Shown: positions 34,912 through 43,548, counted from the first letter of the stretch. The stretch: DNA of 64,000 bases from Pelagibius sp964472095 (GCA_964472095.1 CAYYIV010000007.1:1-64000), one strand, 5' to 3'. The notes: generated by a model not told the origin, from the letters alone. Translations and numbers: made by a program.

Positions 34912-35560
34912 AGGAGTCGCTGTCCTTCGCGGCCTTGCGGGCGACCTTGAGGGCCGCCTGGCGCGCGCGGTTGGCTTGATGGCGTGCCTCCCGCCAGGCC
35001 TTGAAGACCTTGGCCCGGTAGCCGTTGCCGCGGATCGCCTCGCGCGAGTGGTACTGGCCCACCGCGCGAGTCCAGGAGCGCGCCTCCTCGCGCAGCGCGA
35101 CCAGGAAGTCGGCGGCGTAGGCGACGTTCGCCGCCGGGTCGAATGCGGTCTCCAGGGAGGTGAAGGCGTCGGGGTGGTAGTGCAGGTTCACCTGCATGCA
35201 GCCGACGTCGATGTTGCGCACGCCGCGGGACTGCAGTTCGCGCACTGTCTCGATGGCGGCAGCCTTGCTGGGCAAAAATCGCCCCTCTCCCTCGGCCATT
35301 ACGGTCCAGGGCCAGGCAAGGGTTTCCGAGCTGTCGGCATGCCAACGCCCCGATTCGGTGCGGGCGATGGCGGTCAGCAGATGCGGCGGAAGATCGCGGG
35401 CCTGCTCCGCCTGCCCGGTGGCGTCGCGGCAGAGAGTCCAAGGCGAATCAAGGCTTTCGCCGGCCATAAGCGGGCCGGAGAGGGCGATCGTCAGGGCCAG
35501 GACGGCCGCATTCAGGAGGTTTCGGGGCACCGCGGAGTCTCCGAATCGGGTGGTCTTCAT
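34910..35560 (-). CDS. Lytic transglycosylase (SLT domain)
   Basis: 216 residues. The signal peptide ends near GPLMAGES (about 33). The SLT core holds the catalytic Glu in AIARTESGRW (about 68), the GCMQVNLHYHPDAF motif and the AVGQYHS motif. The Lys/Arg/Ala-rich C-terminal tail would bind peptidoglycan or membrane. It cleaves peptidoglycan glycan strands to anhydromuramyl products. It stands alone, transcribed away from the small-RNA candidate. Confidence 0.88.
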   Translation of the reverse strand: MKTTRFGDSAVPRNLLNAAVLALTIALSGPLMAGESLDSPWTLCRDATGQAEQARDLPPHLLTAIARTESGRWHADSSETLAWPWTVMAEGEGRFLPSKAAAIETVRELQSRGVRNIDVGCMQVNLHYHPDAFTSLETAFDPAANVAYAADFLVALREEARSWTRAVGQYHSREAIRGNGYRAKVFKAWREARHQANRARQAALKVARKAAKDSDS

Positions 35561-35719
35561 CGAGTTTAGTGAGCAATCGGCGTGCCAGGGCAGCGCCCGG
35601 CGGTTGAAGGACTTCCGAAAGCTCTATTGCAGCGCAATATCCGTGGTCGATCGGTGACAATTTCGTTAACGCTGTCACGTGGAAATAATTGGTAAATCAA
35701 TGAATTGAGAACTTTCTCA

Positions 35720-35748
35720 TTGAAAAGCTGATTCGCTGGAGGCATATT
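35720..35748 (+). promoter_or_regulatory. Promoter of the small-RNA candidate
   Basis: TTGAAA (35720-35725) and CATATT (35743-35748) are separated by 17 bases. The extended pattern (CATTGAAA ... GCATATT) resembles the alphaproteobacterial RpoH (heat-shock sigma) promoter as well as a weak housekeeping one. Transcription would start near 35755. Confidence 0.5.
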
Positions 35749-35754
35749 GTGCAC

Positions 35755-35847
35755 TGCGGTATGGAAACGGCTCTGCCGGGTCCTGCCGCAGTTCCATAGG
35801 GCATTTCCTCCCTAAACTTGGGCCGCGCTTGTCGCGGCCCTTTTTTT
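35755..35847 (+). ncRNA. Candidate trans-acting small RNA with anti-Shine-Dalgarno motif
   Basis: About 93 nt. TATGGAA and TTCCATA pair around an inner stem (CGGC/GCCG); an alternative ACTGCGG/CCGCAGT pairing overlaps it. A single-stranded stretch ATTTCCTCCCTAAA follows, which is complementary to a ribosome binding site. The transcript ends in a perfect intrinsic terminator. Structure, CCTCCC motif, U-tail and RpoH-like promoter are all traits of the Hfq-dependent alphaproteobacterial anti-SD small RNAs (alpha-r14/CCUCCUCCC type). The assignment to that group is inferred, not shown. Confidence 0.6.
35820..35847 (+). terminator. Rho-independent terminator of the small-RNA candidate
   Basis: Perfect eight-base stem GGGCCGCG/CGCGGCCC with loop CTTGT, followed by seven T residues. 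This is the only textbook intrinsic terminator I found in the window, and no protein gene precedes it on this strand. Confidence 0.9.
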
Positions 35848-35908
35848 GTCTGGAATCCGGGAAGAGGCTGCGAATGTCGGCCCGCCGGGGCGGCTTCCTG
35901 GCCGAGGC

Positions 35909-36502
35909 TCAGCCGGGCAAGGTTCCGTCGCCGGGGCCGAGGGCGCGCTGCATGAATACCGAGTCGACCCAGCGCCCGTGCTTGAAGCCCACCGAAGCCA
36001 GGGTGCCGCAATCGCGGAAACCGTGGCGGGCGTGCAGGCGGATCGAGCCGGCGTTGTCGCTGTCGCCGATCACCGCCACCATCTGGCGGAAGCCGAGCCC
36101 CTCGCAGAGGTCGATCAGTACGCCGAGCAGGGCCGAGCCGATGCCGCGGCCGCCCTTGCCGGGCAGCACGTAGACGGAATCCTCCAGGGTGTAGCGGTAG
36201 GCCGGGCGCGCCCGATAGGGGGCGGCATAGGCGAAGCCGAGGATGGCGCCGCTGCCCGGGAGGTCCTCCGCCACCAAGTAGGGTAGGCCGCGGCCGCGGA
36301 TGTCGGCCAGGCGGCGTCTTATCTCCTCCTGCTCCGGCGGTTCCTCCTCGAAGGAAGCGATGCCGTGCAACACGTGGTGGGCGTAGATCGCCTGAATGGC
36401 GGGAATGTCGCCCGCCTTGGCCGGGCGCACGCTCAGGCCGTCCGCGACGCTTGCCGCCCCGCTGCCCTGATCGCCGGCCGGGCTGCCGATGACGTCACTC
36501 AC
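35909..36502 (-). CDS. GNAT N-acetyltransferase (phosphinothricin acetyltransferase-like)
   Basis: 197 residues from GTG 36502, overlapping the stop of the amidohydrolase gene as GTGA. After a 22-residue leader, the GNAT domain runs LSVRPAKAGDIPAIQAIYAH ... FAYAAPYRARPAYRYTLEDS with the acetyl-CoA loop GRGIGSALLGVLID and the tail GFKHGRWVDSVFMQRAL, all matching the PAT/Bar subgroup, which acetylates phosphinothricin or methionine sulfoximine-like amines. The physiological substrate is not known. Confidence 0.9.
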   Translation of the reverse strand: MSDVIGSPAGDQGSGAASVADGLSVRPAKAGDIPAIQAIYAHHVLHGIASFEEEPPEQEEIRRRLADIRGRGLPYLVAEDLPGSGAILGFAYAAPYRARPAYRYTLEDSVYVLPGKGGRGIGSALLGVLIDLCEGLGFRQMVAVIGDSDNAGSIRLHARHGFRDCGTLASVGFKHGRWVDSVFMQRALGPGDGTLPG

Positions 36503-37383
36503 TGCTTTCTCCCGTTCAGCACTGCCGGGTCGAGGCCACCCAGGGCGGCGACCAGGTCGCGCATGTCCTGGGCCAGCGCCTTCAGGGCCGGGCGCCGCTC
36601 CATGCGCGACTCGTCCATGTAGATGTGGCGGTTGATCTCGATCTGGAGGCAATGCACGCGGGCCTGCGGCTTGCCGTAGTGGCGGGTGACGAAGCCGCCG
36701 GCATAGGGGGTGTTGCGCACCACCAGGTAGCCCTTGGCGCTCAGTACCTGTTCCACGGTCTGGGTGATAATCGGCGCGCAGGTGGTACCGTGGCAGTCGC
36801 CCAGCACGAAGGCCGCGTTGCAGGCGCCGCGGCTTGGCCGGCTGCTCGAGGGCATCGAGTGGCAGTCGATCAGGATGCAATAGCCGAACTGCTCCTTGGT
36901 GCTCTCGACCAGGCTCCGCAGTGCCTCGTGGTAAGGCCAGTAATAGCTGCGGATGCGCTCCAGCCCTTCTTCCAGGCTCAGCTTCTTGTGGTAGATGTTG
37001 GCGCCGTTGGCGACGACCCGGGCGATGGTGCCGAGCCCGGCGGCGACCCGCGGCGAGGAGGTGTTGGCGTAGGGCGGCAGGCGGTCCCTGAACACCGCTG
37101 GATCGAGCTCGTAGGGCTCCCGGTTGGGGTCGACGAAGGCGCGTGGGAAAAGAGCGTGCAGCAGCGGCGCACCCATCTCCGGGGCACAGTTGAAGATCTC
37201 ATGCACAAAGCTGTCTTCCGACCGCCGCAGGCTGATCGGATCGAGGCGAGAGGAGGCCAGGAAGTCCGGCGGATAGTCGCTGCCGCTATGGGGCGAGGCA
37301 AAGACCAGGGGCAAGGTCTGCCGGACCGGCTGGATGATCTCGTGAGGCTTTGGTGCCTGGGCGCTCGGCGCGATCGCGTCCAT
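36499..37383 (-). CDS. N-formylglutamate amidohydrolase family protein
   Basis: 294 residues. Family motifs: FASPHSGSDYP at about 28-38, RSEDSFVHEIF, RAFVDPNREPYELDP, the DCHSMPS metal site, GDCHGTTC, and NTPYAGGFVTRHYGKP, ending in the conserved QIEINRHIYMDE. The enzyme releases formate from N-formyl-L-glutamate, or acts on a related N-acyl compound. It is encoded away from any histidine-degradation genes. Divergent from cpdR across a 323-base gap. Confidence 0.9.
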   Translation of the reverse strand: MDAIAPSAQAPKPHEIIQPVRQTLPLVFASPHSGSDYPPDFLASSRLDPISLRRSEDSFVHEIFNCAPEMGAPLLHALFPRAFVDPNREPYELDPAVFRDRLPPYANTSSPRVAAGLGTIARVVANGANIYHKKLSLEEGLERIRSYYWPYHEALRSLVESTKEQFGYCILIDCHSMPSSSRPSRGACNAAFVLGDCHGTTCAPIITQTVEQVLSAKGYLVVRNTPYAGGFVTRHYGKPQARVHCLQIEINRHIYMDESRMERRPALKALAQDMRDLVAALGGLDPAVLNGRKQ

Positions 37384-37706
37384 GTCTCTACGGGATTGTT
37401 CAGATTACAGTTCTAGGCCAAAGCCGAGGTCCTGTCATGCTCGATTCGAGTGGCTTGGCGGCGTCCTTGCGGCTAGCCTTTCGCAGGGTGGGATGGGGCC
37501 ATTAAGGTCTACTTGAGCCTTGGCCGGTAGTTTATGCTGCCTGGGGCGGAGGGGACCAGCCAGGGTCCGCCCAGGGTGGCCCCGCAGGGGCCGTCGGCAA
37601 CAGCTTACCGGCTCCTGCGCCGTCTTTGCATCCATTGCGCGGATGCCGGGGCGGGTGCAAGACTGCGCAGCAGGGGACGCAGATCAAGAGACCGAAAACA
37701 GGGGTT
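37384..37706. other. 323-base divergent gap, no gene seen
   Basis: Lies between the N-formylglutamate amidohydrolase gene and cpdR. It holds both promoters. Long open frames here are shadows with no start signals. I found no strong palindrome or terminator; single GATTC sites (GANTC, CcrM methylation) occur but are too short to weigh. Confidence 0.5.
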
Positions 37707-38066
37707 ATGGCGCAAATCCTTCTTGCCGAAGACGATACCTCGATGCGGGAGTTCCTGGCCAAGGCACTGCGCAATGCCGGCCACCACGTGGTGGCGGTCG
37801 GCGACGGGCTGGACGCGATGGAATCCCTTGACGGCTTCCGTGCCGACCTGCTGCTGGCCGATGTCGTGATGCCGGGCCTCGACGGCATCGAACTGGCACG
37901 CCGGGCCGCCAAGCTGCAGCCGGGGCTGAAGGTCATGTTCATCACCGGCTTCGCCGCCGTGGCCCTGAAGAACCGCGACCAGACGCCCCAGGGCGCGCGC
38001 ATTCTCTCCAAGCCCTTCCACCTGCGCCACTTGGTGGAAGAGGTCGACTCCATCCTTTCCGCCTGA
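37707..38066 (+). CDS. cpdR: Response regulator CpdR
   Basis: 119 residues, a bare receiver domain. MAQILLAEDDTSMREFLAKA, phospho-acceptor Asp52 in LLLADVVMPG, IELARRAAKLQP, FITGFAAVAL and SKPFHLRHLVEEV match the alphaproteobacterial CpdR almost throughout. In Caulobacter, unphosphorylated CpdR acts as an adaptor that brings ClpXP to the pole and primes degradation of cell-cycle proteins. ATG 37707 gives the family start; the frame opens at 37626. The N-formylglutamate amidohydrolase and tRNA-Val neighbours are in line with a conserved core locus. Confidence 0.93.
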   Translation: MAQILLAEDDTSMREFLAKALRNAGHHVVAVGDGLDAMESLDGFRADLLLADVVMPGLDGIELARRAAKLQPGLKVMFITGFAAVALKNRDQTPQGARILSKPFHLRHLVEEVDSILSA

Positions 38067-38102
38067 CCCGGCGGAACCCCCGCTTTCCTCCTGCGGGAAG
38101 GC

Positions 38103-38131
38103 TTGAAAAAGCCTGGGGATAGTGCTAATTC
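38103..38131 (+). promoter_or_regulatory. Promoter of tRNA-Val
   Basis: TTGAAA at 38103-38108 and GCTAATTC at 38124-38131. The latter matches the alphaproteobacterial extended -10 (GCTANAWC) at seven of eight positions. A perfect 14-base palindrome CGGCGGATCCGCCG (38142-38155) lies just downstream and may affect the tRNA leader. Confidence 0.55.
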
Positions 38132-38216
38132 GCCTGCTCTTCGGCGGATCCGCCGGAAAAAGCCCGCTCCGGGAAGTCCGCCACAGGCACCCCTCCGAGC
38201 CGCGGTTTTGAGAGAA

Positions 38217-38291
38217 GGGCGTATAGCTCAGCGGGAGAGCGCCTCGTTGACATCGAGGAGGTCCCTGGTTCAATCCCAGGTACGCCCACCA
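38217..38291 (+). tRNA. tRNA-Val (anticodon GAC)
   Basis: 75 nt cloverleaf with encoded CCA. Acceptor GGGCGTA pairs with TACGCCC; D-arm GCTC/GAGC; anticodon arm CCTCG-TTGACAT-CGAGG with anticodon GAC; T-arm CCTGG-TTCAATC-CCAGG. All stems are perfect. Its 3' end is the apparent target of the island described below. Confidence 0.97.
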
Positions 38292-38511
38292 TTCTTTCAA
38301 TGATTTAATTGCAGTTTCGGCTTGGCCGAGGCATCCATTCGGGCGCAAATCTCACCAGAGAAGGGGCGCCTTTGGGGGCAGGGCAGCACCTGGGTTATCT
38401 CATCCGATGCGGCCTATGAGCCCAGGCAGAGGCATCGTTTCAGGTCTCATGGAAGTCTATCGGCGCTGCGGCGACGACTCGCTGCGGCGACGTGCCGGAC
38501 CGGCCGGCCGC

Positions 38512-38874
38512 TCAGGGTTCGGCGGTGCCTTGCCGCGCAGCCCAGTCGACCGGATAGAGGGCATAGAAATAGGCGGCACGTCCCTTGGCGATGTACCTCA
38601 GCTTCGTTCCGGCCGGCAACCAGATGATGTCGCCGGTACGGCAGTCGTGGGTGTTGTCCTCGAAGGCGACGGTCAGGGGGCCTTCAAGGATGAAGAGAAT
38701 CTCGTCATAGGTCACGGTCCAGTCGATCTCAACGTCCTCGAGATATTCGATCCCGCCGCCCATATGCGCACTGATCGACGAATCGATGACCCGGGCGATC
38801 GAGGTCGACCCACTGGGCGTTACTGCCGGCTTCAGCGTCATGTCGGCGCGCCGGAAGACCCGCGGACCTTGCAT
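38512..38874 (-). CDS. Cupin-domain protein (EutQ-like)
   Basis: 120 residues. Small beta-barrel with the cupin pattern YDEILFILEGPLTVAFED and GDIIWLPAGTKLRYIA, resembling the EutQ/DUF861 branch. One cupin motif lacks the usual His cluster, so metal binding is uncertain. It is the last gene of the minus-strand catabolic operon, ten bases after the oxidoreductase stop, and may be an accessory enzyme or sensor of the pathway. Confidence 0.82.
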   Translation of the reverse strand: MQGPRVFRRADMTLKPAVTPSGSTSIARVIDSSISAHMGGGIEYLEDVEIDWTVTYDEILFILEGPLTVAFEDNTHDCRTGDIIWLPAGTKLRYIAKGRAAYFYALYPVDWAARQGTAEP

Positions 38875-38884
38875 GGGCTTGCTC

Positions 38885-40315
38885 CTAGCTGTCTTTCGAA
38901 TTGGCGTTCGACGGGGTAACGCCGGAGGGCGCGAGACCGGCCAGCCAGGCGGTCACTGAGTCGACCCTGCGGTCGCGGTGCTCCAGGCTGTCGCGCCTTC
39001 GGACCGCTCCTCTCACAAGATGGGCGCCGACGAAGCGGAAAGGCTCGCGCGGAAATCCGCGGGCGACCGGACGAACCAAGGCACAGCCCGACCACGGGTC
39101 GTCCTGATCCAGGGCCAGGGCGGCCAGGATGTGGCCGCCCATGTAGGTCATGCTGATGCCGTTGCCGGAGAAGCCGTAACCGTAGAGCACGTCAGCCTGG
39201 CGCGGCAGGCGGCCGAAGAGGGGCAGACCGCTGGCGGTGCGGTCGATGGCGCCGCGCCAGGCATTCGCCAGGGTGAATCCGGAGAGCGCCGGATGGCCCT
39301 CGCGCAAGGCGGTGCGCATATCGGAAACACGGGGGGAGGGAAGATCGAAGCGGCGGTCGATGAATCCACCAAAGCCGATGCAGCCGCCGGTGACCCCCAC
39401 GTTCAGCCGGCCGTCCTTCGTCACCCGATAGCCGGCGACGAAGACTCGGGAATCGGTCATCAGCGGTCCCCGCGCATAACCGATCTCCGCCAGGCGCTCG
39501 GGCATCGGCGTGGAAACCGCGTCGTCGCTGGAGATATTGAAGATCGCCGACGCGAGCTCCGGCACTGCGGCCGACCAGGCGTTGATCGCCAGAACCAGCC
39601 TGCCGGCCTCGACGCGCCCGCGCGGCGTTTCCACGACAGGCGTGCCGCTTCGACTGAAGCGCAGCATCGGGGTTTTCTCGTGGATGCGGACGCCCTTCTC
39701 CAAGGCAACGCGGCGCAGTCCGCGTACCAGGAAGGCCGGATGCACAGTGGCAGCGGAGGCATCGAACACCCCAGCAAGATAGCTGCTGCTACCGGTCAGG
39801 GCCACGATCTCCTCACGGTGAACCGGCTTTGCCGGCTGCTGGTCCTGGTCGGCGAGGCCCCGGAGGGCGGCATCCCAGGCGCCGACCTGCGCCGTGCAGG
39901 TGGCACCCCAGACCCAGCCGACACGGTCGAACCAGCAGTCGATTCCGTTCGCCTTGCAGAAGGCCTCGATGCCGTCGATGGCCTCGGCTGACAGCTTCAC
40001 CAGGCGGGCCGCCTCTTCGGCGCCCCGCAGGGCCGCCAGCGCGCGGAACTTCGTCCAGGCCGAAAGAAGCATGCCCGAGTTTCGCCCGCTGGCCCCGCCA
40101 CCGCAGATATCGCGTTCCAGGATCACAACATTCAAGTCGGATCGCTGCTCCTTCAGCCGGATCGCCGTCCACAGGCCCAGATAGCCGCCGCCCACGATGC
40201 AGACATCGGCTTGGTGCCGGCCTTCCAGGGACGGCGCCAGCCGTCGGTCGTCCACAAGCGCCTGCTGCAGCCAGTGGCTGCGCCAGGCGATATCCCCTTC
40301 TTCGATGAGATCCAT
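38885..40315 (-). CDS. FAD-dependent amine/D-amino-acid oxidase-like protein (DAO family)
   Basis: 476 residues from ATG 40315, one base after the amidohydrolase stop (TGACATG). Rossmann FAD motif VCIVGGGYLGLWTAIRLKE at about 38-56, the ERDICGGGASGRNSG loop, and C-terminal GYGFSGNGISMTYMGGHILA. It resembles PuuB/gamma-glutamylputrescine oxidase-type and other DAO proteins, which oxidise secondary or primary amines with release of H2O2 or via a quinone. An unusually Arg-rich tail extends about 45 residues past the last conserved block. It likely oxidises an amine released by the adjacent M20 hydrolase. Confidence 0.87.
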   Translation of the reverse strand: MDLIEEGDIAWRSHWLQQALVDDRRLAPSLEGRHQADVCIVGGGYLGLWTAIRLKEQRSDLNVVILERDICGGGASGRNSGMLLSAWTKFRALAALRGAEEAARLVKLSAEAIDGIEAFCKANGIDCWFDRVGWVWGATCTAQVGAWDAALRGLADQDQQPAKPVHREEIVALTGSSSYLAGVFDASAATVHPAFLVRGLRRVALEKGVRIHEKTPMLRFSRSGTPVVETPRGRVEAGRLVLAINAWSAAVPELASAIFNISSDDAVSTPMPERLAEIGYARGPLMTDSRVFVAGYRVTKDGRLNVGVTGGCIGFGGFIDRRFDLPSPRVSDMRTALREGHPALSGFTLANAWRGAIDRTASGLPLFGRLPRQADVLYGYGFSGNGISMTYMGGHILAALALDQDDPWSGCALVRPVARGFPREPFRFVGAHLVRGAVRRRDSLEHRDRRVDSVTAWLAGLAPSGVTPSNANSKDS

Positions 40316-40316
40316 G

Positions 40317-41513
40317 TCAGGTTCGAGGTTGCGCTGTGGTACCGCCGGCGGTCGCCAGCCGTCGGCGCACGAGACTTGTCCAGATGCTGGCGCCGATCGG
40401 CAGAATGGCATCGTTGAAGTCGTAGCGGGTGTCGTGCGCCACAGCCGTATGGGCGGCGTCGCCCTGGCCCAGCAGGAAGTAACATCCCGGCCGCTGCTCC
40501 AGCATGAAGCAGAAGTCCTCCGATCCCATCTCCGGAGGCGGATTGCGGAGGATGTTACCGCGGCCGACGACGTCCGCGGCCGCTTCTTCCAGGTGGCCGG
40601 CCTGCTGCGGTGTGTTGACCGTCGGCAGGAAGGGGCTGTCGTAGACGATCTCCGCCCTTGCGCCATACATGCCGGCGTGCGCCTCGGCAAGCTGGCGGAT
40701 CGCCGCTTCCAGCTTGTTGCGGATCGCGGAGTCGAAGCAGCGCACCGTACCGCCCAGGATCGCGACTTCGGGGATGGTGTTGAAGGCCTCACCGGCCTTG
40801 AAGCTGCTGACTGTCACCACCGCTGGGGAGGCGGCGTCGATGTGGCGGCCGGGCAGCGCCTCGATGGCCAGGAGCAGCCGTGCGGCAATGGGTATGGGAT
40901 CCACTGCAAGGTGCGGTGCCGCAGCATGGCCACCGCGGCCGTGAATCGCGATCGTGAAGCGGTCGGCACCGGCGGCGACGACCTGATCGTAGATGACGAC
41001 CTCGCCGAGACGCCGTTCCGAGTTGTGCAGGGCATAGACCTCGTCGCAGGGGAAGCGGTCGAAAAGCCCGTCGGCCAGCATCGCCCGGGCGCCGCCAAGG
41101 CCTTCCTCGGCCGGCTGGAAGATGAAATGGACCGTACCGAAGAAGTCACGCGAGGAGGCGAGGGCCCGCGCCGCGGCGAGCAGCATGACCGTATGGCCGT
41201 CATGGCCGCAGGCGTGCATGCGGCCGGGAAAGCGCGAGCGATAGGGCAGTGCGGTCTCCTCGGTCATCGGCAGGGCGTCCATGTCGGCGCGGATGCCGAT
41301 GCTCGGGCCGGAACCGCCGTTCCCCTGCAGTGTCGCCACCAGACCGGTGCGGCCCACTCCTGCGACCACAGGCAGCTGCCAGCTCCGCAGCTTCTCGGCC
41401 ACGAAGAGCGCCGTGTCGTGCTCTTCGAAGCCTAGCTCCGGATTCGCGTGCAAATGCCGGCGCCATGTCTTCATCTCCGCCTCGATCTGCCGCACGGACG
41501 GGTCGATGTTCAT
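40317..41513 (-). CDS. M20 family metallo-amidohydrolase (M20D, hippurate hydrolase-like)
   Basis: 398 residues. Metal ligands in HACGHDGH (about 100-107) and the Glu pair in FQPAEEGLGG (136-137), plus RRHLHANPELGFEE, GRGGHAAAPH and MGSEDFCFMLEQRPG. M20D enzymes hydrolyse N-acyl amino acids such as hippurate or indole-acetyl-amino acids. It overlaps the upstream permease by four bases and the downstream oxidase almost touches it, so the product of amide hydrolysis is probably handed to the oxidase or to the aminotransferase encoded divergently. Confidence 0.92.
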   Translation of the reverse strand: MNIDPSVRQIEAEMKTWRRHLHANPELGFEEHDTALFVAEKLRSWQLPVVAGVGRTGLVATLQGNGGSGPSIGIRADMDALPMTEETALPYRSRFPGRMHACGHDGHTVMLLAAARALASSRDFFGTVHFIFQPAEEGLGGARAMLADGLFDRFPCDEVYALHNSERRLGEVVIYDQVVAAGADRFTIAIHGRGGHAAAPHLAVDPIPIAARLLLAIEALPGRHIDAASPAVVTVSSFKAGEAFNTIPEVAILGGTVRCFDSAIRNKLEAAIRQLAEAHAGMYGARAEIVYDSPFLPTVNTPQQAGHLEEAAADVVGRGNILRNPPPEMGSEDFCFMLEQRPGCYFLLGQGDAAHTAVAHDTRYDFNDAILPIGASIWTSLVRRRLATAGGTTAQPRT

Positions 41514-42316
41514 GACGCAGCCTTCCTGCGCAGGCGCTGCGAGCGCGACTGCAGCCAGCCGATCGCCGCAAGCAGGATCGCCGAGAAGGAAATCAGCAGA
41601 ACGGCCACGGATGCGATGGCGGGACTGATCGATTCCCTGACACCTGAGAAGATCATGCGCGGCAGCGTGCGCTCCCCGGCAACCGAGAGGAAGCTGGCGA
41701 CGACCACCTCGTCGAAGGAGATGATGAAGGCGATGATGGCGCCGGTGACGACGCCAGGGGCGATCAAGGGCAGCAGGACTCTGCGGAACGACACCCAGGG
41801 CCCGGCGCCCAGGGATGCCGCGGCGCGCAGCAGCGTCCGGTCGAAGCCGGAAAGGCTGGCGACGACCGTCGTCAACATGACGGGCACGGCCATGGCCGTG
41901 TGGGTCAGGATAATCGACAGGCGGGTCCCGATCAGGCCTAGGCTGGCGAAGAAGGCGAAGGACGCGACGCCGACGATGACGACGGGCATGACAAGCGGCG
42001 CGGCGACGATGGCGTAGATCAGGCGCTTGCCGGGAAAATTGCCCCAGGCCAGCCCGATCGCCGCGGGAATGCCGAGCAGGCAGGACAGCAGGGTCGTCGC
42101 GAGCGCGATGACCACGGAATTCCAGAGCGACGCACCCCAGCGTGTGTCTATGAGCAGTTCCTCGTACCAGCGCAGTGACCAGCCGGGGGTCGGAAAGGCC
42201 AGGGTGTTGCCGCTGGTCAGCGACATCGGGACGACGATGGCGAGCGGCACCAGCATGAAGGCGAGCAGCACGGCGGCATAGCCGTACATCAGCCAGGTTC
42301 GGCCATAGTCCGGCAT
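41510..42316 (-). CDS. Third Pot-like ABC importer: permease (PotC-like)
   Basis: 268 residues from ATG 42316, overlapping the larger permease as ATGA. Six predicted membrane segments; coupling motif LRAAASLGAGPWVSFRRVLLP; VVVASFLSVAGERTLPRMIF resembles PotC/PotI. The matching ATPase is not in this operon but in the divergent one at 46.8 kb. Confidence 0.9.
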   Translation of the reverse strand: MPDYGRTWLMYGYAAVLLAFMLVPLAIVVPMSLTSGNTLAFPTPGWSLRWYEELLIDTRWGASLWNSVVIALATTLLSCLLGIPAAIGLAWGNFPGKRLIYAIVAAPLVMPVVIVGVASFAFFASLGLIGTRLSIILTHTAMAVPVMLTTVVASLSGFDRTLLRAAASLGAGPWVSFRRVLLPLIAPGVVTGAIIAFIISFDEVVVASFLSVAGERTLPRMIFSGVRESISPAIASVAVLLISFSAILLAAIGWLQSRSQRLRRKAAS

Positions 42317-43548
42317 CACGCCCCTGTCCTCCGGCCGAGCAGGACCCGGGAGGACCACAGCAGCAGCGCCACCAGCACCAGGATCAGCAGCAGCTGCACG
42401 GAGAGCGCCGCCGCCATGCCCCAGTTGAGCGTGGTATTGGTATAGAAGGCAACGAAAGAGGAAATCATCTGGTCGCCGGGGCCGCCGACCAGCGTCGGCG
42501 TGATGTAGTAGCCGAGGGCGAAGACGAAGACGATCACGGCGCCGGCGGTGATCCCCGGTGCGATCAGAGGCAGCTGCACCCGCCACCATGCGACGATCCA
42601 GGGAGCCCCGAGCGAGAGTGCGGCCTTGAAATAGGTCGGTGGCACGCGTCGCATCACCGCGACGACCGCAAGAACCATCATCGGCAGCAGCACCTGGACC
42701 ATCGCCACGTAGAGGGAAAAGCGCGTGTAGATGAGGCTCAGAGGTACGTCCACGAAGCCGAAGAACAGGAGGCTCGAGTTCACCGGGCCGTTTTTCTGCA
42801 GCACGATGATCCAGATGACGGTGCGTACCAGAAGGGACGTCCAGAGGGGAAACAGCACCAACGCGAACATCAGCCGCGACAAGGCGGGCGGCGCGGAGAC
42901 GATGGCCTGCGCCAGGGGCACCGCCAGCACGGCGCAGATCGCTGTCACCACCAGGCTGATCCAGATGGTGCGCACAAGCACGGTCAGGAATACCGAGCGC
43001 TCGGGGGAAACGGGCTGGATAGAGCCGTCGATGTCACGCTGCAGGTCCAGGCTCGCAAGCAGGTAGTAGTCGGTGAGAGACGACCGTTCGCGGGCGATCA
43101 CCGACCAGAGTTCCGGATTCTGCCAGCCGCTATGAGCCTCGATGACCGCTGCCTTGACGGAAAGACCGGAGAAAGCTCCCTCGGCGGCATCCCTGGCAGT
43201 CCTGATGACGAGGTACCGGCTGCCGACCAGTCGCTGATTGATCAGCTGCGCCAGCACACCGTCGCGGCCGGCTTGGCGGGCCACGGCGAGGTCGGACACC
43301 AGTGCTTGGAACGCGGCCTCCTCCGGTACGCCATCACCTGGCTGCCAGTCGGCGAGGGCCGCCGTCGTGCGCCCGAGATTTCCTGCGATATCGGAGTTGT
43401 CGACCGAAAGCGCGAGAAAGCGGAACACCGGCAAAAGGAAAACGAGGACGACGAAGAGCACCAGCGGGACCGCCAGAGCGGCCAGAAGCAGATTGGGTCG
43501 TTGACGCAAGGCGGCGCCCCCCAGGCGGGAGGCGCCGCGCAGTCCCAA
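42316..43548 (-). CDS. Third Pot-like ABC importer: permease with large periplasmic insert
   Basis: About 410 residues. After the first membrane segment (about 15-45) comes a hydrophilic stretch of some 150 residues (ALADWQPGDGVPEEAAFQAL ... SSLTDYYLLASLD) before the other five segments, which carry the coupling motif FKAALSLGAPWIVAWWRVQLP. Ordinary PotB permeases lack this insert. No ATG lies near the front: TTG 43548 or TTG 43509 (with GGGGGG upstream) are the candidate starts, just past the stop of the binding-protein gene. The longer frame to 44250 is a shadow of that gene. Start uncertain. Confidence 0.85.
   Translation of the reverse strand: MGLRGASRLGGAALRQRPNLLLAALAVPLVLFVVLVFLLPVFRFLALSVDNSDIAGNLGRTTAALADWQPGDGVPEEAAFQALVSDLAVARQAGRDGVLAQLINQRLVGSRYLVIRTARDAAEGAFSGLSVKAAVIEAHSGWQNPELWSVIARERSSLTDYYLLASLDLQRDIDGSIQPVSPERSVFLTVLVRTIWISLVVTAICAVLAVPLAQAIVSAPPALSRLMFALVLFPLWTSLLVRTVIWIIVLQKNGPVNSSLLFFGFVDVPLSLIYTRFSLYVAMVQVLLPMMVLAVVAVMRRVPPTYFKAALSLGAPWIVAWWRVQLPLIAPGITAGAVIVFVFALGYYITPTLVGGPGDQMISSFVAFYTNTTLNWGMAAALSVQLLLILVLVALLLWSSRVLLGRRTGA

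Larger units (their letters stand above)
35561..35908 (+). other. 348-base intergenic stretch holding a small-RNA candidate
   Basis: No protein gene is credible here. The left 160 bases are AT-rich for this genome and contain the transglycosylase promoter. The right half holds a promoter, a structured transcript and a strong terminator, listed separately. The last 60 bases overlap only the end of the convergent acetyltransferase gene region. Confidence 0.6.
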
